A stretch of 64,000 nucleotides of DNA from Apodemus sylvaticus (lineage: Eukaryota > Chordata > Mammalia > Rodentia > Muridae): the NCBI RefSeq assembly GCF_947179515.1, contig NC_067480.1:15453877-15517876 (forward strand), given 5' to 3'. The notes below the pieces were generated by a model. It had not been told where the DNA came from, did not search any database, and saw only the letters and a list, made by a program, of their open reading frames with translations. Positions 1 through 12,393 of the stretch are shown piece after piece. The position numbers and the translations under genes were made by a program. Every line of letters starts with the position of its first letter. Positions within the stretch are counted from its first letter, which is position 1.

Positions 1-780
1 TATGACTTACCAGACTAAATCCCAGATGATGTCACTGTATAAGTTCCAAAGAGTCCCAAGGGAGAACAGGCATAATTTTTTCTGTTCTACTCCAGATACT
101 AAACAGGAGACACAAAAATAGGCATGTAATTTAACGAGTAACAGTTTATAAAGCAATTATAACAATTCTAACTGCAAGACAGAATGAAAGCCGCAGGAGG
201 TACTGATGCTGTGCACAGGTTACATGGGACACAGTAACTAATTAATTCAATTAAAAAGGTGGCTTTGAGTTAGTTTGGCTAAATGAGTCTTCAAAACATC
301 TTTCTGCGCTTGTTCCCCTCTGCTGTATAGACTCTGCCTAGAAACTAAGAGTATTTAATTAAAACTAAGTAAAAACATGTGAAAAACTGAAGGTTTAAAG
401 GTTTTCTATCATTGTATACCTATAGAGTTCAGAAGAGTGTAGAGGGTGGGGGAGGGGAAATGCTGGGGCAGGCACAGAAAGAATGGGCCTCAGCTGTGGC
501 TGCACTAAGACCTTTCCTTCTCCACCTTACATAAACAGCAATCTCTATTATGAGGTCAATCACACCACAGTCCCTCCCTAACACAAGTTGTGCGGATCCA
601 GGGAACTCACGTTGATGAGTGGGTTTTGCATGCTGTGGGCAAGCCCTTTACAGGTGTGTGATCTTAATATTGTGAAATTAATTTTGGAGTCTACTCGTCT
701 GAACTCCAAAATAGCAGCAATAAAAATCATTTGGTAGATTGCTTGTGGCAAAGGACTGGAAAGCTCCTGAAAGGGTTGTG
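1..780. other. Non-coding DNA, probable Macir intron
   Basis: Nothing recognisable as exon or repeat. If the CpG island is the Macir promoter, this is first-intron sequence on the minus strand. Confidence 0.5.
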
Positions 781-955
781 TGAGAGAGTGAGAGAGAGAC
801 AGACAGAGACAGAGAGACAGAGACAGACAGAGAGGGAGGGAGGAAGGGAGAGAGGAAGGGAAGGGGGGAGGGAAGGAAGGGAAGGAGAGGGAGGAAGGGA
901 GAGAGGAAGGAAAGGGAGGGAGGGAAGGAAGGGAGGGAGGAGGAAGAGAGAGAAT
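781..955. repeat. GA-rich (GAGA/GGGAA) simple repeat
   Basis: About 175 bp made almost only of purines on the plus strand: GAGACAGA units passing into GGGAGGGAAGGAA units. Open frames over it are low-complexity Ser/Pro/Leu or Arg/Glu shadows. Confidence 0.95.
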
Positions 956-959
956 GAGT

Positions 960-1360
960 GTGGGTGCATAAGTGTGAGTGTGTGTATTTGTATACATGTT
1001 CATTCAAGCATACATACACGTGGAGACCAGAGGTCAACATCTGGCGCTGTCTTCTTCCTCTATTTTGGTATGGAGGAGTGAAGCCAGGACCTTGAACATC
1101 CTGGTGAGACCTCTGACACTGCTTTTGAGCCATACCTCTAATTCTTGACTTTAGGGACCCCAATTAAACTGGCCAATCATCAAATTCAGCCCAGCTCCTA
1201 GCCCAGGAGTCACTGGGATCCTCCTGTCTCTGCCAAGAAGCACTGGGGTTTTCAAAAGTGTACTGCTTTGTCTAGCGTTCAGATAGACACTAGGAACAAA
1301 CTCTGGTCATAGTCATCCTGCAGGGGAGACGATTCATCCGTTGAAGCACCTCCCCAACTC
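960..1360 (-). repeat. Diverged B4/RSINE-like SINE
   Basis: Begins with a TG-rich stretch, then GTGGAGACCAGAGGTCAAC, later a GGGATCCTCCTGTCTCTGCC motif and an end resembling a tRNA-derived box (GAAGCACCTCCCCAACTC). The order fits a degraded rodent B4-like element read on the minus strand. Confidence 0.45.
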
Positions 1361-2602
1361 AGAAAACACTTTTTAAAATACAGAAAAACCAACCTGCTCA
1401 TGTCTCTAGCATCTCCCCCACATCATCCCCCTCTTACCTTGGGAATTAAAAGAATCTATCTTTATCTCACATCTCCAGTTAATTGGATTAATTTGTTAAG
1501 ACACACACACACATACACACCACTCTCCCTGAAGTCCAACCTGTACACGCAAGTTTTGTTGCTTGCTGATTGCTGCTGAGTTCTCAATGTTGTATATACG
1601 CAATGTAAGGGTGAGGTGGGGGTTGTGCTCATAGGGTGGAGAGGATTCATTTTATCTACACAGGGGTGTGGAGCCTGGAAACACAGCAGTGCTATAAACA
1701 TGTCCTCAGACTAAAATCGAACAGCAAAAGAAAAGGCCCAGAGAGGCTGGTTGTTACTCTTCTCCCAGCACAGAGGAGTTTCAGTCAAAGATAACTTATC
1801 GAATTCAAGGTATTTTGCTTGATAACTAGAAGCACTTAGTATACTGGCTCATCACAAGACGAACCCTGGTGTTATCAGCCATGGGCACTTCTTTCAACTC
1901 TGAGAACATCTTCTATTTAATTTATTTTCACAGCCAACTATGTTTAAATTTAGCAAACAAGCAATAGGCATAATGAAAGCTTGGGCCTACCTCACCAATG
2001 AGGCTTGTGGTCTTAACAGAGACTGAAGCACAATGAGACTAAATCTGTTCCCTAGAGATGCAAGTATTCAAGTCATATAATTACCTCCCCTCGGCCCTCG
2101 ACCCCAAGAACTTTATAGAACATTGTTAGGAAATTCACATTTGTAGTAGGGAACTGAAAGAAAAAGAAACAATTTTTCAGCATCTTTTACATGCCAAAAG
2201 ACATAATTTAAGTGATATCTTTACTCCTTGAAGAAAATAATATTAAGCCCACTTTGAAGTCTTCAGTTAAACCACTATAACTTGGGAATAGTGCGGGAAC
2301 CTGCACGCTGACCAGCCAGGCTCCAGGGCCCACTTTCCTATCCTCAAGTTTTGTATAGAAGCGCAATCTTAGACAGGATAATAAGGCCCATGAAAACATA
2401 CACCCGTTAATTTCTGTAGGTGGAATTCTACTCTGAGTGTTTCAGGAGGTTACTTCATATAAAAGCTTTTATTGCCTTGTTTGTGAAAATGACTAGAGGG
2501 GAAGTTTTTATTACTGGTTCAAAGGTGACTGAAAACTTTTTAAAATGTTAACATTTTAAAGCACATATGTGGAGATGGAGAAAACCCATGTTCAAACCCC
2601 AG

Positions 2603-2604
<2 letters not shown>

Positions 2605-2637
<33 letters not shown>

Positions 2638-2690
2638 ACTCACACACCATTGACACATACACACACATGAATACTACCCAACACACTCAT

Positions 2691-2722
<32 letters not shown>
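2605..2722. repeat. Two (CA)n microsatellites
   Basis: CA runs at 2605-2633 and 2697-2722 separated by CA-rich imperfect sequence. Confidence 0.95.
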
Positions 2723-2794
2723 CAAATAGACAAATAGATAAATATTTTAAAGTATAAATCACATCAGGAGTTTTATAGGCTATAGAAAAGCCAG

Positions 2795-3115
2795 TAGGAC
2801 ATCTTCTTATTTCCTGATTGGCTGGGGAGGACCCAAGCCCATTGTGAAGAGTGCCATCCCAGGGCTGACGGTCCTGAAATCCATTTTAAAAGCCAAAAGC
2901 CGGCTGAACAATCCCTGAAGAGGAAGCCCATAAGCACCGTAGCTCCGTGGCCTCTGCATCATTTCCCGCCTCCAGGTTCCAGCCCTGCTTGAGTTCCTGT
3001 CCTGACTTCTTTCAATGATGGACTAAGATGTGGAAGTGTCGGCCAAATAAACCCTCTCCTCCCGCAAGGTGCTTTGGTCATGGTGTTTCACCACAGCAAC
3101 AGTAACCTTAAGACA
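2795..3115 (+). repeat. Mouse interspersed repeat, family X copy 1
   Basis: Shares an ordered set of blocks with 17195-17480: CCCATTGTGA, GTGCCATCCC, GGCCTCTGCATCA, TGCTTGAGTTCC, ATGTGGAAGTGT, AAACCCTCTCCTCC, GGTCATGGTGTTT. This is a common mouse family that I recognise by sequence but cannot name with certainty. Confidence 0.7.
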
Positions 3116-3274
3116 AACAGAACGGCAGGAAACACCTCCCAACAATATTTGCAGGCTACTGGCTGTTTGCGATTGGATGCCAAGGCTTCACTAGTCCTAA
3201 AGTGAGACAAATTTGATCCGCACTCTTAGAAACTGAGACTGAAAACCAAAAACAAACATTAGAAAAATATGGAT

Positions 3275-3421
3275 GCTGGCTGGGCGTGGTGGCACATGCA
3301 TGTAATCCCAGCACTTGGAAGGCAGAGGCAGGTGGATTTCTGAGTTTGAGACCAGCCTGATCTACAGAGTAAGTTCCAGGACAGCCAGAGCTGTACAGAG
3401 AAACCCTGTCTCAAAAAAAAA
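3275..3421 (+). repeat. B1 SINE
   Basis: Full-length B1: GGCTGGGCGTGGTGGCACA, TAATCCCAGCACTTGG, AGGCAGAGGCAGG, then an A tail. Low divergence from the family consensus. Confidence 0.95.
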
Positions 3422-3956
3422 CCCCACATATATATATGGATGCCTTAATTCTGAACAAAGATAATTCTGAAAGTCTTAAATTCCATTCCAGCTTTCTCAT
3501 TATTGATGCCAGGTCTTTGGGGGGCATATTCTTCCCAAGCTTTTAGATGTACTAAATTCAAAAGAAAGACATGGACGGATCTGGTTCAATCCTCAGTCTG
3601 AATTTAAAAGCAGAGGAGCCTTCCAGCAATTACCACACAGCACACTGAGGTGATGGAGAAGTCCAGAAATGCTCCATGATTTCAGAATGAACAAAGTGTA
3701 GTGACCGATTTATCCCTGCTCTACACTGCTTAGTCAAAAACAGAGTAGATTCCCATATCAGTGAAGAAGGTGGGGCAAATGCAGGAGCATCTGCTGGGCC
3801 CTCAACCTCCCTCCTGACATTGCTGTGTGAGTGTAACTGAGCACCATCCGGCCACTGGCACCGCGAAGGGGTAGACGACAGTGAAAACAGAGACAGAAAG
3901 AAGCACAACCAAGCCAACAGTGTAACTGCACATGTCCTGTTAAGACTGCCAGACAA

Positions 3957-4164
3957 GCCGGGCGGTGGTCGCACACACCTGTAATCCCAGCACTCTGGGA
4001 GGCAGAGGCAGGCGGATTTCTGAGTTCAAGGCCAGCCTGGTCTACAAAGTAAGTTCAGGACAGCCAGGGCTAAACAGAGAAACCCTGTCTCGGGAAAAAA
4101 AAAAAAATCCAAAAAAACCAAAACAAACAAACAAACAAAAAAAAAAACAAAAAATAAAAAACAA
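3957..4164 (+). repeat. B1 SINE with long A-rich tail
   Basis: GCCGGGCGGTGGTCGCACAC through GAGAAACCCTGTCTCGGG, then about 70 nt of A-rich tail with C interruptions. Confidence 0.95.
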
Positions 4165-4639
4165 GACCACAATCTACTGCAAAGCTATAGGAAAACTTTT
4201 CCTGCCATCTCCCAAAATCAAAATTAAAGGCTGTAATAAAGTCACGCCAAAACACAAGTTTCTAATCAAGCCTTCTAATTTTAGAATACTTTAAAAATCT
4301 AGAACTCCCTAACACCGATAACTGGCTATTGTTTTTATCCTGGCATTTGAATGCTTAGATGGTGAATGGGAAAGACAGATGTCAAATTAGTTGGACAGGA
4401 AAAAAAATGCATAGGAAAACAGACTAAAGTCAAGGAAGCTAAAGCTTTAAGATACAATGTTTCCAAAACAGAGGTGAGACAAACGAAGCTCCAAGGTAAA
4501 GTATGGCCAACGCCTCTGGACAGGGAAGCCACAGGTAAGGAAGAAAGACATCTAACAGTCATCCCAATGAGACTCCCCAGGTAGAAAAGCTTAAAGCACT
4601 AACTGGTAAGTGGTAAGTATCATCACAGTTAATAAGTAT

Positions 4640-4830
4640 GGGGCTGGAGAGATGGTTTAGCAGGGTTAAGAGCACCGACTGCTCTTCCAGAGGTCGGAGT
4701 TCAATTCCCAGCAACCACATGGTGGCTCACAACCATCTGTGATGAGATCTGATGCCCTCTTCTGGTGAGTCTGAAGACAGCTACAGTGTACTTACATATA
4801 ACAAATAAATAAATCTTTAAAAAAAAAAAA
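4640..4830 (+). repeat. B2 SINE
   Basis: GGGGCTGGAGAGATGG start with the tRNA-derived A/B boxes, CAACCACATGGTGGCTCAC, TCTGATGCCCTCTTCTGG, then AATAAATAAATC and an A tail: a complete B2. Confidence 0.97.
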
Positions 4831-6789
4831 CACAAAAAAAGTAATTTCTCATTCATTGATTCCCTGGCATAATTATATGCAGAACCTCTTGAATCCTCAA
4901 GTATCTTGGGATGCTGTTACCTTATCCCAAGGTATAAAACAGCAAAGTTGTGGGTTTTATTACGGAAAATTAATCTGTCTACGTCTGTACTTTGGGAGGC
5001 ACATCCACAGAGCCAATGGCTCCACGGCATAGCCTGCCACTCAACACCATTTCTTGACTGTGTGAAAGCAGTGGGGGCAGGTTTAAAGGCCTATCACCAT
5101 GCCAGGCGAAATCCTCCTACCTGAGGACCCAACAGGGAACAGCAAACTGGAACACCACCAGTCAGCAGGCTTCTGTTTTTCCACAAAACAAAGAAAGCCT
5201 CACACAGAAATGTTCAGTTGTAAACAAACTCTTTACTGTTAAATACCTAAATCTACGTATTTCATGCAGCACCCCAGATCCACTAATTAAAGAAATAGGG
5301 AAAAACCAAATTTATCTGTATCTATACATGTATAACATGGGGGGGGGGGGGCAGGGGCCACAGGGCAAGGGAAATTCCATTTCAACTGGTGAAAATGTTT
5401 TTGTAATCAAAATATTTTCTGCTCTCAAAGGCTACTCTAAAACAAATAAATAAGGGACCAACACATTCCTCAAGTAGAAAAACACTGAAGAAAAATAAAA
5501 TGGGTCAGTTGCCAGACAGATTAGAACACCAAATGAAAAAGGAAATGCTTTGCTGAAGTCACATGCTCTCACCATGGAGACCACTTAGAACCTTCTTACC
5601 TTTCTTAAGTTTGTAACAAGGAAATCACTAAGGGTTTGGAAGAGCAGCTATAATGTGCAGTGTGACTTTTTAAAAACCTTCCTTGACCTTACCAACAAAC
5701 CGCCAACCTTCCCAGCAATGGTAAGGCAACCCATAATTGGTTCAGAAAGACACAAATGTGTGTGTTCCTCTTTCTAGTATCAGTTCTCTTAATAGCAGGT
5801 CCCTTAAAGAGCCCGCCACGTCTTTGGTTTCCATCTTTGCTAATTAAAATCAAGCCCATGTTACTGCAGCACAGTCAGCTTTGCCCCAAGCATGTCTGAC
5901 AACAGCTGAAACCACAAGTCTTCTCCAAGTCTTTACAAGAAACCTGCCTCTTCTGGAAACATAACCACAAAGACAAATATCTTTGGAGGTGATTCACCTT
6001 CCAGAAGGAAAGCTGAACACTAGGTATTCATTGAGAAAATAACCGAGGCCTCAAATCAGGAAACAAAAACTTAAATGGTGTTTAGAAACTAATGTTCTCA
6101 TCACACCGATTACTTTTTAAGACAAAACGTTAAGTTACTCTTCGAAACTATGGAACAAATAAATGGAAGCTAACTGACTGTTAGTAATGTCAGTGATTGA
6201 GTCCTTACACCTGGGAGACAGAGTGCTAACAGTTCCATTTACAATTAAACATATCAAAGACACATTTTATGCACCAATTCTTACCAAAGTTGAGTAGTCT
6301 CGGCACTCCTGAACGCTTACATTTCATGCTGTCCATTTTGTTTTTAATCCAAGGAATCATAATAAAAAACACCCAAATCAGCGGAACATCCACTCACTAA
6401 AATAACCTAAGCATACACTGTAGCCCAAAGCTTCTGGGATAATAACTACATTTGGAACTACCTGGGAAAATAAACTTTGTGAAAAGAGTCGTTTCCAATC
6501 CTTAGTGTCTACCTTGTTGCATCACCCATAAAAGACCCCGCCACCTGAAATTATATAGTGGCATTTTGAGGAAAAACAACATAAAGCGAAGTTTAGAAAC
6601 CTCAGCGATCTTGTAGAGCGTCTATTCTTTCGACTAGGAGCCGCTAATAGGCTACATTGTTGCTGTATCAGTAATTACTCCTCTAGGAAGCAAGAAAAAG
6701 TTAAGCAGCGCCAATATCTCCAGCGTTCCCACCCCCCCTTACACTTACACAGACACACACACACAACCCTGGTTCTGAAGAAATCCTCA
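4831..6789. other. Repeat-poor flank of the CpG island
   Basis: Almost 2 kb without recognisable SINE, L1 or LTR sequence apart from a 13-G run at 5339-5351. No coding exon was identified. Depletion of repeats next to a promoter may mean conserved regulatory DNA in the presumed Macir first intron. Confidence 0.5.
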
Positions 6790-7549
6790 ACCCACTCGAA
6801 GCAAAGCGGCGTGGGCAGAGAGCCCGGGAGTCTCTAGCGAGCCAGACACTTGCCAGGGGGAAAGCACGCGGCCGTCTTTCCCTTCGCGAACTGGGTTCCT
6901 TCCTTCCTGGCCGAGATTTGCAGATTCCACCACTAGAGCGACTTTGGCAGCTTCACAATGGGCCGCTTCTCAAGGTCTGAGCGCCGGCCGTCGCCAGGCG
7001 CCCTTTCCTAGGCTTCCCACCCGCCCCAAAGTCCACCCGCGACAGGTGGGGCGAGGGCGGCGGTGCCCGAGACATCTGCCGCCTTAGTTTCTGGTCAGCG
7101 CCGGGCCTCGATCCCCCGTCCACAGGCGCTCCTCCGCCACCGCCGGTCCGTCACCCGCCACCGCACCGGCCTCGGCCTCGCCCGCGGGGTGCAGCGCGCA
7201 CAGGCGGCCGAGATAAGGTCGTCCGGGGCTGTCTCCCGCCGCTATCTAGAGCCCGCAGCAGTGGCTCGCACACCGTTGGGGCGGGAGGCGCGGCAAGCCG
7301 CCGAGCGCTACTTCTCAATGGGCCTCCCCGGGGCCTGCCGCTAGGCGCTGCGGGTAGGGCGAGCCGCCGGGTAGGCGCGCGCCGACGCACCCAGACTTCC
7401 GCACCTCGGCACCGCGGGAGCGTCGCTCCAGGTCGCAGAGTCCCCGCACCGCACGTCGGCGGCGAGCGCACGCCCGCTCGCTCGCCCGTCCGTCCGCTCC
7501 CTCGCTTGCTCGCCGCGCGCGCACGGGACGCACGCCCCCGCACACTCAC

Positions 7550-8440
7550 CCGCGCCGCACACTCCCGCGTCGCCGGCCCCACCCCTGTGCCAGGAAGCTG
7601 CGGGCTCTCGCACCCCGCTCGGGCCCCACCCCAGGCTCCTGTCCCCACCACCACCGCCACCACGCCGGCCATCCGCACCGGGGCTCGGGAACCCGCCCCG
7701 CTCGCGGCCCCGGTGTCACCGAGGCTGCACCGCCAGCCATCGCGGAGGCCGGCGCGGCCCGGGGCTTCCCGGCACTGCGCACACACCGCGCGCCCGGCCC
7801 GGACACGAGGCGAGGAGGAAGGGGCGGCGCCGTGCCTGGGGCTGGCACGGTGGCTCGCTGACTGGGGCACCCACACTCACGCGCGTACCCCACCCATCCC
7901 CGCCGCCACCTCTGCAGCACAAAAGGTTGCAGGAGGAGTGGCGCTCCCCGTCCAACATACCGGTTGTCCAGGGTTCCGCCGGCTCCTCTGTGCCCGGCGG
8001 CAGCAGACCCCGGGAGCAAGGGCGGGCGAGGCGCGGGGCTGCGGCGCCGAGGTGTGGGCAGAGGCCGCCAGCCAAGCCAGCCGGGTACCCGCTGCTCTCC
8101 CACCGCGCTCGGCGCCAGCTACGGCCCGCCGTAGTCCCGCCTCCTCCCCCGCCTCCGCCCGCCTTCCCGCCTCCTCTCGCCGGCTGCGGAGGCGAGGCCG
8201 GGAAGCGCAGAGCCCGCCTCCTGCGCCAGGCTCGCACGCTCCGCTGGGCGGGCGGCTGGAGAAGGCGCTGCGCCGGCGGCCGGAGAGCGCGGAACCGGAG
8301 GCTGTGGCCGGGACGCGAGGCGGTGGCGTGATGCTACACCGGACCCGGACCAAAGCCCGCGGCCCCCACCTGGGAGCCGCAGCTCACAGGCCTGGCATTG
8401 CGGTCGGCTCCCGCAGAGCGGTGTGCTAAGCTGTGTGGGA
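7550..8440 (-). other. Macir: Candidate non-coding first exon of Macir (boundaries tentative)
   Basis: If transcription starts in the right half of the CpG island and uses the strongest donor (GCGCGG|GTGAGT at 7550/7549), the first exon lies within this interval. The start site cannot be placed from sequence. Long open frames in this GC-rich stretch on both strands are expected by chance, since stop codons are rare, and none shows a known domain. Confidence 0.3.
8135..8185 (+). promoter_or_regulatory. C-rich GC-box cluster
   Basis: A polypyrimidine stretch of repeated CCCGCC/CCTCC units, meaning GGGCGG and GGAGG on the minus strand. It could bind Sp/KLF factors, and the G-rich strand could fold into G-quadruplexes. 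Inferred from sequence only. Confidence 0.5.
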
Positions 8441-8499
8441 ATGACTGTGATTTTTTGAGTTTCTGCTCATCAGAAGTTGAGGAGAGCAGAAGCCCATGA

Positions 8500-8730
8500 A
8501 GTTACAATTATACTATACTATACTATAATAAAATAATAATAATAATAATAATATGGGGGGGTGGGGTGAAGATCAAATTCTGAGTCACTTGTTTTCTTCT
8601 CTTTTCCTTCCCCCCTTCCCTTTCTGTCTTGACAAGGGCTCACACTAGCCAAGGCTGGACTTAAGCTCCAGAGAACCCTCCAGCCTGGGATTACAGGGGT
8701 TAGATGTCATTCCAACAAGATTTTTTTTCT
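8500..8730 (-). repeat. (ATA)n run and B1/B4-like SINE remnant
   Basis: TACTA and AATA repeats at 8508-8555 are followed by a remnant (8630-8715) with AAGGCTGGACTTAAGCTCC and CTGGGATTACAGGGGT, the reverse of a B1-like monomer. Confidence 0.6.
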
Positions 8731-10735
8731 CAATCCATATGCCTCTCCCCTGCCTGTTAAACACAGCATACAAATATTTTCTGATATCTATTTAGCTCTA
8801 GCCACCAACCCTTTTGACTCACATTCCCAAGTTTGCAGCTCTCAACTGTTCTAATCCACATTTTAAAAACAGAAAACGTGAGTTACTTCCTTAAAGGCAC
8901 AGACCACTTATATGACTGAGGTGTTTGTGCATTTATACGCTGAAATTTTAGGTTCTTGCTTTGTGTGGCCTTTTAAAGGGTGCTTTATCTGAACAAAAAG
9001 TCATCAATTTCATCCAGACTAATACAAACTTAAAGCAAATGGTTCTTGTTCCAGAGTCTATGTCCCCAATAATACCAAGGTTAATAAATATACTCTGGGT
9101 CTGAGACATGGCTTCTGGTTTCTCTGTAACTGAAGGGCACTTACTCAATTGCCTCTCCTGTGGTCTGATGTAAATGTCAGAAAAAGGAAGGAAGAGGCTA
9201 GATTCATGAATGTTCTTAAATAGTTACCTTTCCCCAACATGCCATTCATGTAACCTATCAAATATAGAGACCCTAGTGCACTGTACAGGTATTGAATGCT
9301 CCAGTGATTAGAGCTTTCTTATATTTCTTTTTTTTGTCCTGTTGTTTTGTGACTTCCTCACCCCTCCCCCATGAGTACCTTAGTGGAAGGTGCTCAAAAT
9401 CTTTTCAGATTTGAATGTTTGTCACAGCAGTGTATGCTGATGCTCATTCTTATAAAATTGCCTCCGAAACATTATATTTATTTCAAGAAGCTTAATTTCA
9501 TTCTGTCCTATCTAAACTCATAATTTTTTTTTTAGGAGAACACTTTGAAACTTGGCCTTTGTTCTGAAATTTTAGCAATGTTCTTTGGCCAGAAGCAATA
9601 AAATTCCGACTAGCCTCTTCGTTCATTAGGCTCAAAGCTAGCCTTGTCTCCAGCTGTCTCCCACGCTAGGTAGTGCCCCGTGTTCCCAACCCTGAGATTG
9701 TTCACCCAATCAAAAGTTAGGTTAGTTCTTTAGTGTCACAATGGAATACCTAAATCGATTCACTAGGCCAGCATAGCTCGTAATAGCTTTATATGTGGTT
9801 TGTGACGGTTATGTCTAGAGACTGTCATATTTAGAATGCGTGGGGCCCCTTGGGACAGTGACAGTGTGCCTATGAAAGAAGGGAGCAAGATGGAGACACT
9901 TTCTGGGTGTTCCATGAATAAAAAGTTAATCCAGAAAGAAAGAACAAAGGGGGAGAGAGAGAAGACAGAGAGACAGACAGACATGCTTTAAAAAAGTCTG
10001 GTCCCAAATGTTAAATTGAGCTTGTAATCCAAAAGACCTTTCAGAACCTGGGGCTCAGGCGCTCCATCTCAAATGCCACCTTAGTGGCCTTGAAATATCC
10101 TTCCCCCCTCACCTCCCCCCCTCCAGAATCGCTTCTTAAATGTCACTAGTCTGGGAAGAATTATTCATTGATGGATTACCACTTAGTAAATGGTAGGTGT
10201 GCAAGAAACACCACATTGCTATTTTTTTTAAACCACCTGGTTTCCAGCAGGGTTCCATAAGAAAGTACAGGCATTGGCCATGTCTACCCCACCTTAACTG
10301 AATGCAGCAAAGGTCTCAGTAGAGGTCTCCCACAGTGAAGGGGCTGAGATACCCATATCCACAGGCAGGGCATCTCAGCCCGTGCCTGGAAAAGGAAGGC
10401 AGAGGCTCCTGGGGTCGGGGCAAAACCAATCTTGTGGAAGCCCTCAGGGAAGCAGAAGGGAACTGTAGAGAAGGAGACATCTATGGCAAGGAGAAAGGGA
10501 AGTGTCCCACAGAATCTGCTCTCCTCCTGCCCTGATGCTCACAGGCAGGCGGCCTTTAAGACTATTTCATCTGTCAATCACTCATTTTCCTGGTCCTGTC
10601 CAGAAGTGCCACCTACAGCCATATATCACAGCACTCATTTTCATAGCTGGCATGGCCCTGCCTTAAATCTACGGTCCTCTTCCTTTCAGGTCCTTTCCAC
10701 TCTTCATTTCTTCCTTTAGTGTGTTTTGTTGCCGT
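8731..10735. other. Intergenic DNA, nothing recognised
   Basis: No gene, exon or clear repeat is seen in this 2-kb stretch. Open frames are short and without family resemblance. Confidence 0.6.
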
Positions 10736-10874
10736 GGTTTGAGATGGTCTCTGTATTTAGTCCTGGCTGGCCTGGACTCATTATGTGGACCAGGCTGCCC
10801 TCGAATTCTCAGAGATCCTTGTGTCTCTGCCTCCCAGCTGCTGAGATTAAAGATGTGTGCCACCATGCCTGGCT
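10736..10874 (-). repeat. B1 SINE
   Basis: Reverse-strand B1: TTTGAGATGGTCTCTGTA, CTGGCTGGCCTGGACTCA, CTCTGCCTCCCAGCTGCTG and the end CACCATGCCTGGC. Confidence 0.9.
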
Positions 10875-12044
10875 CTTTCCTTCTCTTCGCTTCTTAAAGC
10901 CAAAGCAATATTGAGATGCGGAGCCGCGCTGCAGAGCATTGCACATCCTCAGTCATTCATCTTTAGGACCCTGAGGTATTCTTAGAGTTGGACCTCAGGC
11001 CGCAGGGCAGCAACCGGGACTCACTACTTCTCTCTTGTCACCCTTTTCCAGCTATGGGGAAACCTCTCGGGAAAGGTCTTCCTCTTCCCTCTCTTTCTAG
11101 TTGCTCTGCCAACCAGCTCTGTTCAGTTTCTGGGATACAGTCTTTGAGCTTCTAAAGATCGTAAGAAGAAATATCCTGAAGGCAGTAATGCCTCTACTCC
11201 CTGTCACCTGAGGAAAAGCCCAAAGTTTGTGTTGGGGGCGGGACGACATAAACTAAGGCTTCAAGTTATCCATATTGTAAGTAACAGGTGACGACTGTTA
11301 TGGACCATGTTGAGTTGGGAAACACAAGGAGCTTGCGTCGAATATATCTGAATTGTTGACCAAAGCTATTGGGCATGAGGAGGGAAATGTGGGTGCAAGC
11401 TTGCGTGGGATTAGAGGCCACCCTTCAGCTCCAGTTAGACAGTGGATGGTTCACGCTTGTATCTGCCCTCTTGACACTGCAGCATGGGCACAGTCACCTC
11501 TGCACAGAGCATTCTTTTCTATCGCCAGAGGAGCCGCCCTGATGCCTGACGCTGTATGCTGTCTCTTACCTCTCCACAAGGCACTGGCAGAGACTGTTTG
11601 TCTATGCCGAATGGTCCCTGAGCCTTAACACTGGAGTGTTGAGTCAGAGTTAGCTTATTGCTAACAGATGAGGACAGATGACCCCAGTAAGGCCTCCTGG
11701 AGTTTTTAGTCAACTCAGAACTTTGTGTTGCTTTTCCCGAAGCCAGCTCCTAAGCCGTCAGTGGTTTATAAACAGTCATACAGAGGACATTTGCAGGAAG
11801 GAGGTTGGTAAATCCTGTAAGCAAGACTTCAAGGCTTCCCACCACTCTCTAGTTTCCCTAGATGCCAAAAATCCATTTATGATTTAAACCTCTGGATAAA
11901 GATCAAAGGGCTCCTCCCTCCTCCCGTGTCCAGGAGCATTAAAGTAGGTCAGATAATTAAAACCTGTGGCAGACAAATACAGAACCTCATGGTTTGCACA
12001 GGAAAATCTAATTCTTAATTTCATTATTAAAAAAAAAAATAAAA
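10875..12044. other. Intergenic DNA, nothing recognised
   Basis: No repeat or exon can be supported. Confidence 0.6.
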
Positions 12045-12190
12045 GACAGGCTCTGGTGGGACACACCTTTAATCCCAGCAGTCAGAAGGCAGAGGCAGGT
12101 GGATCTCTGGGAGTTCTAGGCCAGGCTGGTCTACAGAATGAGTTCCAGGACAGCCAGGGCTGTTACACAGAGAAGCTTTGTCTGTAAACA
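12045..12190 (+). repeat. B1 SINE
   Basis: GCTCTGGTGGGACACACC-type start (slightly diverged), TTTAATCCCAGCAGTC, AGGCAGAGGCAGGTGG and CCAGGACAGCCAGGGCTG. Confidence 0.9.
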
Positions 12191-12357
12191 ACAGCAGTAA
12201 AGATAGAAAAGAGAAGAGAAAAGGAAACAAAAATAAATGAGGAAATTCTTGTAAACGTGACAAGAGAAATCCCTTCTGAGGTCCTGCTCTGACAGTAGTT
12301 TGCTGTGGGACTTCAGGTTGACCTCCACGGACCGCTTCAGAAGACTCTGAGCTATGT

Positions 12358-12359
<2 letters not shown>

Positions 12360-12391
<32 letters not shown>
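12360..12391. repeat. (GT)n microsatellite
   Basis: An uninterrupted run of about 16 GT units. Confidence 0.97.

Positions 12392-12393
<2 letters not shown>

Larger units (their letters stand above)
6790..8440 (-). promoter_or_regulatory. Macir: CpG island, probable promoter and 5' UTR exon of Macir (C5orf30)
   Basis: Dense CpG, abrupt at both edges, with several GC boxes (for example near 7020, 7693 and 8135-8180) and no TATA box that I can see: a typical CpG-island promoter. In conserved mouse/human order the gene downstream of Ppip5k2 on the same strand is Macir, encoding a roughly 206-residue macrophage immunometabolism regulator that binds UNC119. Its coding sequence is not in this window. 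Consensus minus-strand donors in the island are CGG|GTGAGT (boundary 7550/7549), CCG|GTATGT (7961/7960) and CGC|GTGAGT (7881/7880). Any of these could end a non-coding first exon. The gene name rests on synteny. An unannotated divergent transcript is also possible. Confidence 0.6.

Noticed and set aside
578..1163. Ser/Pro/Leu-rich and Arg/Glu-rich frames over the GA repeat
   Set aside because: Low-complexity translations of a purine simple repeat.
7506..8429. 307-codon plus-strand open frame across the CpG island (and 241-codon minus-strand frame 7151-7876)
   Set aside because: GC-rich DNA lacks stop codons by chance. Several frames on both strands are open at once, composition is Arg/Ala/Pro-biased, and no domain is recognisable.
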